Source: Promethearchaeota archaeon (lineage in GTDB: Archaea > Asgardarchaeota > Lokiarchaeia > Sigyniarchaeales > SOKP01). From it: a stretch of 64,000 nucleotides of DNA. This document shows positions 26,905-35,024 of this stretch, piece after piece. The notes beneath the pieces are model-generated. The model saw only the letters and a program-made list of their open reading frames with translations. It searched no databases and was not told the origin of the DNA. The translations under genes and the position numbers were made by a program. Position 1 is the first letter of the stretch, and every line of letters begins with the position of its first letter. The DNA lies in assembly GCA_019058445.1 (NCBI GenBank), contig JAHPZA010000009.1, forward strand, positions 372,001 through 436,000, in the 5' to 3' direction.

Positions 26905-28500
26905 TTAGTTATTTGTATTCCTTAACATTAACTTCTTATACAAATTAAAATTAACAAAGTTTTGCTTTTTTAAGGATAATAATCTAAAAACTGAATAGAA
27001 TGGATTACGTAATGCATTTTGAACTTTTATTATCTCCTTTATAAATTTAAAATTTAAAGTTAGTGAATCCATAAAATTGAAATCCTTACTTGGATCAACA
27101 ATCATAGAATAATATGGTTGTTTTTCGTTAAAAATCTTCCACCAATTTTTGTAATAAATTTTTGCGCCGTATTTATTTTGGGCCTGACTATACACTTCTG
27201 ATCCCGAGAAAGCGAGGTATTTATTAAATCTTATGTTAATCTTATATTTTTCAGCTAAAGATTTTCCATCACCTCTTTTTTGAAAGAAAAAATCCCAATT
27301 TTCTTGGATTGTACTTCTATCCTCACCAGGTAACCCCATTAAAATGTAATAACTTATCGGTAAATCTAATTTATTTGCTTCTCTAATGATTTCCTCAAAT
27401 TTCATTAGATATCTATTAATACCTCTTTTGATTTGCTCTTCATTTTTGCCACATATTTTTCCCATTCTATATAGTAAGGTTTTTGAGCAAGATTCTAACC
27501 CTATCCTGAGAAATATGTTAAATTTTTTATAAATTTCTAAATCTTCTATATTGCATGTATCTACTCTCGTTTCTATACGTAATTGAAATGGCAATCCACC
27601 TTCTTCTTGGTATATTCTCTCTAATTCCTTAAAAAACTGTTCTCTTAACGATTTTTTAGGTAAAAAAATCATATCCGAGATTTCAACTTGTTTAACTGAT
27701 AACCACTTTGTATTTTTAATCACATTTAATTCCTCGATACATTTTTTCACTGGTTTTACTCTTAGCGTTTTATAACCATCTAAGAAGCTTTCTGAATTAG
27801 GACAAAAATTACATCTGAAGATACAACCTCTAGTAAATTCTAAAAAAATTCTATTATTTTTTTTTATAATGTTTTTATATTTTTCATATAAACTCAAATC
27901 AATAATTGGTATATCATCAAGGTTTGATACTAATTCTGGTTCCAAAATAATACAATTTTTAGATAAAGAATTTCTTCTATTGATTTTGTTGTTTAATAAA
28001 TCCTTCACTAATTTAAAAAAAGGAAGCTCTCCTTCATCCTTAATTAGATAATCAAAAGGAGAAGTATTTTGAGGATACTCTTCACTTATAAAGTTTGGGA
28101 AGCTAGCCGGTTGGAAATCTTCCGGATTTATAGTAGCATGTGGACCGCCTACTACTATAATACATTTTGGATTAATGAATTTCTTTATCAAATTAGCAGT
28201 TTCAATTGTATTTATATAACTATATCCCCCATAACAAGAGATTGCGACTAAATTAAATTTAAATTTTTTATAGTTTTCTTTTAATAATTTTCTAAGTTTA
28301 TTCCTATAAATTTGAAGATTTTTTGGAATAAATTCAGGTAAGTTTTCATATCTTAAATCTAGGTATTTCTCATCGACTAATCCATTTAGCTCTTTTTCTT
28401 TAGAGTTTAAGAAATTAGAAATTCGTATAAAACTATTCAATAAAAAAGGCGTACCATATGACTCAAATGGATAAATATACAAGATTTTGATATTGTTCAT
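26905..28500 (-). CDS. Radical SAM protein with N-terminal B12-binding-like domain
   Basis: The 531-residue protein has a Rossmann-like N-terminal domain (LVAISCYGGYSYINTIETA, IIVVGGPHATINPEDF) of the cobalamin-binding type but without the DxHxxG base-off motif. The radical SAM cluster motif is C226-x3-C230-x2-C233, followed by a barrel with LRIGLESCSKTLLYRMGK and SYYILMGLPGEDRSTIQENWDFF. It should generate a 5'-deoxyadenosyl radical. B12 radical SAM enzymes methylate, rearrange or cyclise diverse substrates, and none is indicated here. It lies upstream of the giant gene and is divergent from an MFS transporter, so a biosynthesis-and-export module is conceivable. Confidence 0.82.
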   Translation of the reverse strand: MNNIKILYIYPFESYGTPFLLNSFIRISNFLNSKEKELNGLVDEKYLDLRYENLPEFIPKNLQIYRNKLRKLLKENYKKFKFNLVAISCYGGYSYINTIETANLIKKFINPKCIIVVGGPHATINPEDFQPASFPNFISEEYPQNTSPFDYLIKDEGELPFFKLVKDLLNNKINRRNSLSKNCIILEPELVSNLDDIPIIDLSLYEKYKNIIKKNNRIFLEFTRGCIFRCNFCPNSESFLDGYKTLRVKPVKKCIEELNVIKNTKWLSVKQVEISDMIFLPKKSLREQFFKELERIYQEEGGLPFQLRIETRVDTCNIEDLEIYKKFNIFLRIGLESCSKTLLYRMGKICGKNEEQIKRGINRYLMKFEEIIREANKLDLPISYYILMGLPGEDRSTIQENWDFFFQKRGDGKSLAEKYKINIRFNKYLAFSGSEVYSQAQNKYGAKIYYKNWWKIFNEKQPYYSMIVDPSKDFNFMDSLTLNFKFIKEIIKVQNALRNPFYSVFRLLSLKKQNFVNFNLYKKLMLRNTNN

Positions 28501-28651
28501 TGTTTAGTTCATTTAATTTTGTCTTAATATTTAATTTTAAAAAAATAATTAAAACTCTATTAATTTTTTTCTTTAAAAAATAAGAATATATTTAATTTTA
28601 AGAAATAACAAATTATTTAAACGAAATTTTAAAAATTTTTATTTTAGAAGT

Positions 28652-29827
28652 ATGAATTATAATAAAAGAAATGTTTTAGTTTATTTCTATACTTATTTTG
28701 TTGCACAGTTAATTTTTGTTTATGTAAATGTATATTTGCCAATTTATTTCTTCAATGTCTTGGATGTTGACAGAAGCTTACTTGCTTTTATCCAAATTTT
28801 CGCTTATTCAGCATTATTAATAAAACCCGTAATAGCAATTTTCTTTGATAAAGCAAATTCTCCAATAAAAATCCTAATCTTTTTAAGTTCTATAGGTATT
28901 TCAATAAGCTTCATATGCTTTATCTTTTATTTGAATTATATTATAGTTTTTGGTGTCTTTCTTTCAATTAATTTTGCTTGTGTTTCGATTATGGATGTAG
29001 CAATTGATAAAATAATCGTTGATATCTCTCCAGATGAAAAAGCAAAGGATCGTAATGCATTATTTACTAGATTAGGTGCCTTCATGGGAGCGCTTTTTCC
29101 TAACATTATTTCAATTATAATTTTTACAAATATTTATTCAATTTCAATTTGGAACCAATTTTTTTTAATTGGTGTTTTAGCAACAATCCCTTTAATCTTT
29201 ATGAGCTTATTATTAAATGAAAAGCTAAATAGTATAAAAAATAGTGAAAACTTAAACGAAGAGATAAGTATAAGTCAAGCCAAGAAAAAAAATATTCTTT
29301 TATTAAGCATTTTTTCATTTCTCAAATATTCAGAGAGATTATATGAATATCCGCTTGAGCCTTGGATTTTAAATAAATATGGAGAACAATATTTCTCCCT
29401 ATTCGTGTTGCTTTTTATAGTTTTAATAATAATTAATACAATTGGATTAATTATCGCAGGACTAGTTTCAAATAGGTTTGATAGAATAAAAATTTTAATG
29501 ATTTCATCTATTTTATATGGAACCCTAATGATTATTGCCCCTTTTACTGATCTAATTACTTTTTTTATAATATTAGGATTTATGCAATTATTTGATGGAT
29601 TTATATTAATAAATTTAATCGCACTGATGATTGATATCTCAAAAAAAAAAGTTTTATACTACCAAATAATTGCAACCTTTATGATAATTGCTGCAGTAAT
29701 ACTAGTTCCATTAGGTACTTATTTATCGTCATTTATAGCAACTGAGCTACTTATTGTGATAGCAGGTGTTTTGACTATTATTTCAATCATTCCACTCATT
29801 TTTTTAAAAAATTATAAGAATAAATAA
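28652..29827 (+). CDS. MFS transporter
   Basis: The 391-residue protein has about 12 hydrophobic helices. A cytosolic loop between helices 4 and 5 reads DISPDEKAKDRNALFTRLGAFMGALFP, as in AmpG/folate-type MFS carriers, and a central charged loop is near residue 195. It transports a small molecule, direction unknown. It is transcribed divergently from the radical SAM gene with a shared 151-bp promoter region, so co-regulation is likely. Confidence 0.75.
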   Translation: MNYNKRNVLVYFYTYFVAQLIFVYVNVYLPIYFFNVLDVDRSLLAFIQIFAYSALLIKPVIAIFFDKANSPIKILIFLSSIGISISFICFIFYLNYIIVFGVFLSINFACVSIMDVAIDKIIVDISPDEKAKDRNALFTRLGAFMGALFPNIISIIIFTNIYSISIWNQFFLIGVLATIPLIFMSLLLNEKLNSIKNSENLNEEISISQAKKKNILLLSIFSFLKYSERLYEYPLEPWILNKYGEQYFSLFVLLFIVLIIINTIGLIIAGLVSNRFDRIKILMISSILYGTLMIIAPFTDLITFFIILGFMQLFDGFILINLIALMIDISKKKVLYYQIIATFMIIAAVILVPLGTYLSSFIATELLIVIAGVLTIISIIPLIFLKNYKNK

Positions 29828-29858
29828 CTTTTTGTTATCTATTATTTTTATATTTAAT

Positions 29859-30704
29859 TTAATTGGATTCATAGCAATATCCTATAAAAATTATTATTAT
29901 TATTACTAAATCAAAGAGTTCAGCAAAAATTAAAAAAATGGCTGAATAACCAATTGTTTGTCTCCTTAGTGGCAAAGTCATAATAGAGATAATATATAAG
30001 ATTAAATCTATAAAAAACGCTAATGATATTAATAATGGTCTACCCTGAAAAGAGTGCTTTTTTCCATAAGAATAATAAAAAGTGAAAGAAATCCATATTA
30101 ATGAGGATATATGAAAGCTTATTAATATCAAGCCTAAAATTATTGAATTCGGTGTTAAAATAATTATAGTTGATTCTGAAATGGATAATACTATTATCAC
30201 TATAGAATTCAATTTGTTTCTATAATGAGTATCAATTAGATTTTTATGATTTTTGTTAATTGATGATAATACAATATCTATACCTATAAAAATTAACGGT
30301 GCTGCGGTTAAAACAATAAGTATATATCGAATTTTTAATAAATTTAAAATAGCAGATTCCCCAGCAGTATAAAAAGTGAGTATATAGAGTAAGTTAATAA
30401 GCTTTCCATACACTAATCCTAAAAAAAAAAGGCCAAATAAAAAATTAGCATCTGTAAAATGCATTTCTTTTTGTTTACACCATTGCCAAAAGGCGTAAAT
30501 CATCATTCCGATTGTAATAGATATCCTGAATAAAATAAAGATAGTAATACTCCACATACCCTCATATCGATTAAGTGAGTTTTTGATTGCTGTAAAATGA
30601 GATATGTATAAATAGAATATGCCTACAAAACCACCTATGATAATTGTGAACAGAAATGATTTAATTTTATTTTTTTTTTGCAAATTATTCTTACTCTTAT
30701 TCAA
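29859..30704 (-). CDS. Polytopic membrane protein (281 aa), about seven helices
   Basis: After a basic, lysine-rich lead (residues 1-15) there are about seven hydrophobic segments with short polar loops. No conserved catalytic or transport motif is apparent. The seven-helix layout resembles the sensor portion of the proteins at 44507-46948, but it lacks their cytosolic tail. It is convergent with the MFS gene (31 bp gap). Confidence 0.5.
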   Translation of the reverse strand: MNKSKNNLQKKNKIKSFLFTIIIGGFVGIFYLYISHFTAIKNSLNRYEGMWSITIFILFRISITIGMMIYAFWQWCKQKEMHFTDANFLFGLFFLGLVYGKLINLLYILTFYTAGESAILNLLKIRYILIVLTAAPLIFIGIDIVLSSINKNHKNLIDTHYRNKLNSIVIIVLSISESTIIILTPNSIILGLILISFHISSLIWISFTFYYSYGKKHSFQGRPLLISLAFFIDLILYIISIMTLPLRRQTIGYSAIFLIFAELFDLVIIIIIFIGYCYESN

Positions 30705-30866
30705 TTGAGAAAATTATATCTATAATAACTATAATGATAATACAAGCGAATCTTCCTTAAATTAAAACATTTTATTTTTTTAAATAATCGATTTAAAGAA
30801 CACTAAAATAAAAGTAAAGTTTCAGTTATTTTAAAATTCACATAAAAAGAAATAAAGTTTATGTTT

Positions 30867-31600
30867 TCAAATTGGAATTTTATTCTTTTCTATAATCCAT
30901 TTGTTTGTTAAGAAAGTTTGATTAATCCCTATATCTGGCGTATATTGAGAATGAATTGTCGATTTTGGAAACCAAACTTCCTGACCAGATGGAAAAACAA
31001 TAAGTAGTGCTTTTTCAGTTTCAGCTTTAATAGATCCATTAATTTCGATCTTTGCATCATCTAACTCATTTGATTTTATAATAGTGGTCTCTAAGATTGT
31101 ATTTTCATCTATATTAATTTTTTTTGATCTAATCTCATTTGAAGATTGGATTTGCTCAAGATCAGCATCTTTCTTTTAAGATATGTTTGAAGTAGTAGCA
31201 AATTCAATCTTTTCTTTAAGTAAATGCTTTAATAATAATTTAAATATCTCTATTTGAGCTATTCCGAGCATTTTTGGTAATTTCCGATATTTATCCATAG
31301 TTTTTCTTCTTGATTATTTTCCCAACTGAAAGAAATTGACGTATTATTGTCTTTATATTTATGATAGCTAGACCAAGAATCGATTTTACGTTTTAAAACT
31401 TGCAAAATCATTACCATTTCGTCCAAAGAACATCGAATAGTTTTTCCTTCACCCTGAGTTGGTTTTTCCCAAGCATTATTTGGTTTTTTCTTAATGCATC
31501 TTAAAAACACATAAGGCTCATGTTTGGAAGAACTCTGGAGTATTAAACCAGTTGATTGTCCAAAAAAACTTTGGCTATGGGTATCTGTCATTTTTATCAT
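30867..31600 (-). pseudogene. Decayed gene with two frameshifts and one internal stop
   Basis: The intact first part (113 codons, 31259-31600) ends in an out-of-frame tail. A one-base frame change just before the stop continues with MLGIAQIEIFKLLLKHLLKE and meets TAA. The same frame continues with an OB-like stretch ETEKALLIVFPSGQEVWFPK, and a second frame change leads to QTFLTNKWIIEKNKIPI and a stop at 30867. Joined, the pieces make a plausible protein of about 240 residues. The motif xETEKALLIxFPSGxExWFPKS recalls small OB-like proteins. Decay or assembly error cannot be told apart here. Confidence 0.6.
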
Positions 31601-31819
31601 ATAACCTAATATTTTGCAGTTTTTAAGATAAAACAGGTAATTAGTTTTTTATAATTTCAAATTATTTAAAGAAAAAGTATGGAAACAATTGATCTAAATT
31701 ACATAGAGTTAACTTTATATTATCAAACAAACTAAGATTTAAATTCTTCATAAATTAGCTTAGAGTCATTTATTATAAATGATAAAAGCCTTTTAGCGTT
31801 TAATAGACGATGTATGTGA

Positions 31820-32659
31820 TATATTATTAGTGAATTATACCCTCAATTAAACACAAAATCAGAATCCTTATATCATAAGGCAATCAAACAACTCATTTAC
31901 AAATACATTCTAAATTCAAATAAAAGTATTATTGAAAGCTCAACTGAGAAATATTTTAAAACCCGAAGAGCAGATCTTTTTTTTGAACTCCGCGATGGTA
32001 AAAAAGTTGTTATAGAGGTACAGCATTCAAAAATTACAACCAAAGAAATAATTGAAAGGACTCAAGAATATAATCAAAAAGGAATGTTTGTCTTGTGGAT
32101 CTTACATGGGAAAGGAAATTGCATCTCATGTCCCAAATTTCCTGAAAATATAAAATATGTTAAAATAAGTCCCGCTGAGAATACCCTTCATAAGATATAT
32201 GGAGGGAGAGTGTATTATGTGAATGTGAATGAATATTTCCATAAAATAACGATAACTTTTCCTTTCGCTATACATTACTCCCTTTCGGATAAAAAGCCAA
32301 GAAAATTGTTACGAAAGAATTTTAAATATTATTATTATAGAAATGCAAATTTCACAATGATTAATAACTGGAAATTACTCTGTGTTGAATATAATGGATT
32401 TAAAATAGCTAGGTTTTATGATAAAAATATTAAAACCTCCCTGAAAAATCAAATCTTTAATTTTATTCAAGAGTTCACAAAAAATTATCCCCAAAATTAT
32501 GAGAAGAGATCTAAAACTAAGAAATTAGTAAAAAATATCATCAAAAAATTCAATGTAGAATATGGAAAAACCATTATTATTGATTCGCTTTACCTTTTGA
32601 TCGATCAAATTCAAATTAATCAGAAATATATCAATCAAATCAGAAATAAGTATCGATAA
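31820..32659 (+). CDS. CoiA-like PD-(D/E)XK nuclease, start codon abnormal
   Basis: The frame open from 31820 encodes HKAIKQLIYKYI, then RRADLFFELRDGKKVVIEVQHSKIT and YNQKGMFVLWIL, the core of competence CoiA-like nucleases. Asp of RRAD and Glu-x-Gln of IEVQ are the expected metal-binding residues. The first ATG (32084) falls after this core, and no ATG, GTG or TTG precedes it in frame. An ATT followed by AGT (31826) with GTGAT upstream might serve; otherwise the gene is 5'-damaged. The zinc-finger N-terminus of full CoiA is missing. The protein would have about 277 residues. Its likely role is DNA cleavage in uptake, repair or defence. Confidence 0.6.
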   Translation, partial: YIISELYPQLNTKSESLYHKAIKQLIYKYILNSNKSIIESSTEKYFKTRRADLFFELRDGKKVVIEVQHSKITTKEIIERTQEYNQKGMFVLWILHGKGNCISCPKFPENIKYVKISPAENTLHKIYGGRVYYVNVNEYFHKITITFPFAIHYSLSDKKPRKLLRKNFKYYYYRNANFTMINNWKLLCVEYNGFKIARFYDKNIKTSLKNQIFNFIQEFTKNYPQNYEKRSKTKKLVKNIIKKFNVEYGKTIIIDSLYLLIDQIQINQKYINQIRNKYR

Positions 32660-32798
32660 AGCTCATTTTTACATCTTCCCACGAGAAATTTGAGCAATAC
32701 TAAATTTTAAAAAATAGGTTAATTTAAAAAAAAGTATATTAAAGATTATTATTATTAGAAACTAAATTATAAAACAAATTTATATAAGGTGAAAAACC

Positions 32799-33542
32799 AT
32801 TAGTATTGATTGGACAAAAGCAGAGGAGGCCCCACAAAAAGCTCAAAAGGTTGAAGGAAAAGTCTTACTAGATTTGAGATCAAAGATTTCAAATTTAGAA
32901 AAAGAAGTAAATGAGAGTAAATCAAAATTAGACAAGACAAAAAGCGAATTAGATACGACTAAAGAAAATTTAACGAATACAGAAAAAAGCCTAAAAGAGA
33001 CAAATGAAAAACTATCTTCAACAGAAAAAGAAAGAAGTGATTTAAATGAAGAACTAAATAAACTCAAATCAGAGAAATCGGATGTGGATGGTAAATTAAG
33101 TGACACAGAGAAAAAGGTTTCAGAATTGGAGAGTAAAGTTGGTGAATTAGAACAAAAAATTGCTGAAAAAGACAAAGAAATTGAAAGTATTAAATCTGAA
33201 CTTTCCACTAAAGATAGTGAAATTGGAAAGATTAAAAGTGATTTAGAAAAAGAAATGGAGACTATCAAGTCTGACCTTTCCAGTAAAGACAGTGAAATTG
33301 GAAAGGTTAAAGGCGATTTAGAGCAAAAAGTCTCAGATAAAGATACGGAGATTGCTAGTCTTAAAAATGATCTTGAGGTAAAAGTAAATCAAATAAATGA
33401 ACTGAACGATAAAATTAGCTCATTTGAAGCACAGACTTCTGATGCTGAGGGTGCTCCAAATATTATTGAGCAAATTAAGGAAATAATGAAAACTAAAGGG
33501 TTTCTCTCTGACAGAGAATTTGAAGGGATGTTATCCCAATGA
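32799..33542 (+). CDS. Long coiled-coil protein, possible ATT start
   Basis: Residues from about 25 to 215 form one near-continuous coiled coil rich in Ser, Asp, Glu and Lys, with a repeated unit S(T/S)KDSEIGK(I/V)K about every 25 residues. The C-terminal 30 residues (IIEQIKEIMKTKGFLSDREFEGML) look like a small helical domain. The frame opens right after a TGA, and its first standard start is a TTG at 32874. An upstream extension SIDWTKAEEAPQKAQKVEG looks coding and begins at ATT-AGT (32799), with AAGGTGA 7-13 nt upstream. The function is unknown; scaffolding is possible. Confidence 0.6.
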   Translation: MSIDWTKAEEAPQKAQKVEGKVLLDLRSKISNLEKEVNESKSKLDKTKSELDTTKENLTNTEKSLKETNEKLSSTEKERSDLNEELNKLKSEKSDVDGKLSDTEKKVSELESKVGELEQKIAEKDKEIESIKSELSTKDSEIGKIKSDLEKEMETIKSDLSSKDSEIGKVKGDLEQKVSDKDTEIASLKNDLEVKVNQINELNDKISSFEAQTSDAEGAPNIIEQIKEIMKTKGFLSDREFEGMLSQ

Positions 33543-33703
33543 TTTAATATTTGATCATCGGAATTAAGAAGTTTTCTTGAATAAGAATTCAATTCCTCAC
33601 AGAATTTTTTGTTTTTCTATTATTTTTTTTTAATTAATGGTTGAACCAGGAGTTGAGATAATATGTTAGATAACGATATACTAATCAAATAACAAATTAT
33701 GAT

Positions 33704-33723
33704 CGTGAAACAATGATTTCACG
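33704..33723. repeat. Perfect 7-bp hairpin (CGTGAAA/TTTCACG)
   Basis: An inverted repeat with a 6-nt loop sits in the 280-bp gap between the coiled-coil gene and the luciferase-like pseudogene. No T-tract follows. It could be an RNA structure or a protein-binding site. Confidence 0.35.
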
Positions 33724-33822
33724 AAAAAGTAGGGAAAAAGGATATACTTCTTAAAATATTGAGAGTATATATTTACTTAAATTAATTTCTTTCAATAATT
33801 TTATTTTAGTTAAGTTGATTAT

Positions 33823-34768
33823 ATGAAAGTGGGTTTACATATTGGTAAATTCGATTGGGGTAAAGATGCTGCGGAAATTAATAATAAGTTAATTGAAATT
33901 ATTCAGACTGCCGAGAAAAATAATTTTTTTAGTTTATGGGTAATGGATCATTTATTCCAGTTAGGTACTTAATATGGGACTATTCATGGTCCAATTAATG
34001 CTCCAATGTTAGAAGGTTATAGTACTATTGCATACTTAGCTGCTTTAAGCAATAAAATAAAACTTGGTGTACAAGTTACATGTAATTTTTTTAGAAATCC
34101 TGGTTTGTTAATAAAGATGATCTCAACTATAGATGTTCTTTCTGGCGGTAGAACATATTTTGGAATAGGAGCAGGGTGGTTTAGACAAGAAGCGAGAGGT
34201 TTAGGCATTCAATTTCCCTCATTAAATGAGCGTTTTGATCGTTTAGAAGAAACATTAGCAATTGCAAAACACATATGGAAAGGAGAAAGAAAACCTTACA
34301 ATGGAAAATACTATAAACTTAAAAAACCTATTAATAGTCCTCAACCCATAAGTAAACCTCACCCTCCAATTCTTATAGGAGGATCAGGTGAAAAAAACAT
34401 TAAGATTAGTAGCGAAATATGGAGACGCATGTAACATAGTGATCGGAACATCACTTAAAGAAGCAGGAGTTTTATATCAAGAAGATATTAATTGGCAGCA
34501 GAGGATTAAATATACAGAAAAGAAATTAGCAGTTTTAAAGAAACATTGCGAAGATCTTGAAAGACCTTATAATGAAATAGAAAAAACAATAACAACATAT
34601 ATTAAAATATCACCAGATGCTATGGATGCTGAAGAAGTTATAAAGATATGTCAAATCTTGGCTAATATTGGAATTCAGCATATTATTTTTAATATGCCTA
34701 ATATTCATGAAATAGAACCACTAGAAATAATGGGTAAAAAGGTGATTCCTGAAGTTGAGAAATTCTAG
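33823..34768 (+). pseudogene. Luciferase-like F420-dependent oxidoreductase, broken
   Basis: The reading starts MKVGLHIGKFDWGKDAAE and shows LLM-family landmarks: FFSLWVMDHLFQ, YLAALSNKIKLGVQVT, RNPGLLIKMISTIDVLSGGR, GIGAGWF, HPPILIGGSGE. An in-frame TAA interrupts it at 33970-33972, and a frameshift at about 34388-34400, near a run of A, moves the C-terminal third (LVAKYGDACNIV and onward) to another frame. Both flanks align well with intact family members from memory, so this was a whole gene. Intact members transfer hydride to or from coenzyme F420. It is either a recent pseudogene or carries sequencing errors. Confidence 0.8.
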
Positions 34769-34827
34769 CATACTTAGAGAAAGTTGAAATTCCTTCCATA
34801 AATGATCATGAATATGGGTTAATTAAG

Positions 34828-35019
34828 ATGAAAATATTTATCATATCAGCTTCATTATTCTTTTATTATTTTATAAGAAATAATTATCCATAGGAAAATC
34901 CTTTCCGATATTTTTACAATGCTCTTAAGTTTTATATTTTATTAGTAGTAATTTCATATGAATCATTTCATATTTATCAATTAGAGGATCATAAGATTTA
35001 TTTAGGTGATAAAAAATAA
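34828..35019 (+). pseudogene. 63-codon frame interrupted by one TAG
   Basis: ATG at 34828 opens MKIFIISASLFFYYFIRNNYP, then TAG at 34891, then the same frame continues ENPFRYFYNALKFYILLVVI to TAA at 35017, directly before the P-type ATPase. The two hydrophobic parts would make one small membrane protein. It may equally be chance AT-rich sequence. Confidence 0.25.
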
Positions 35020-35024
35020 GTATT

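Noticed and set aside
32843..33268. Ser-rich minus-strand frame of 141 codons
   Set aside because: It is the antisense of the repetitive coiled-coil gene; serine richness is a by-product of its Glu/Lys codons.
33120..33400. Tandem DNA repeat in the coiled-coil gene
   Set aside because: The similarity (STKDSEIGK units) reflects the protein heptad design and is imperfect at DNA level; not a separate repeat element.
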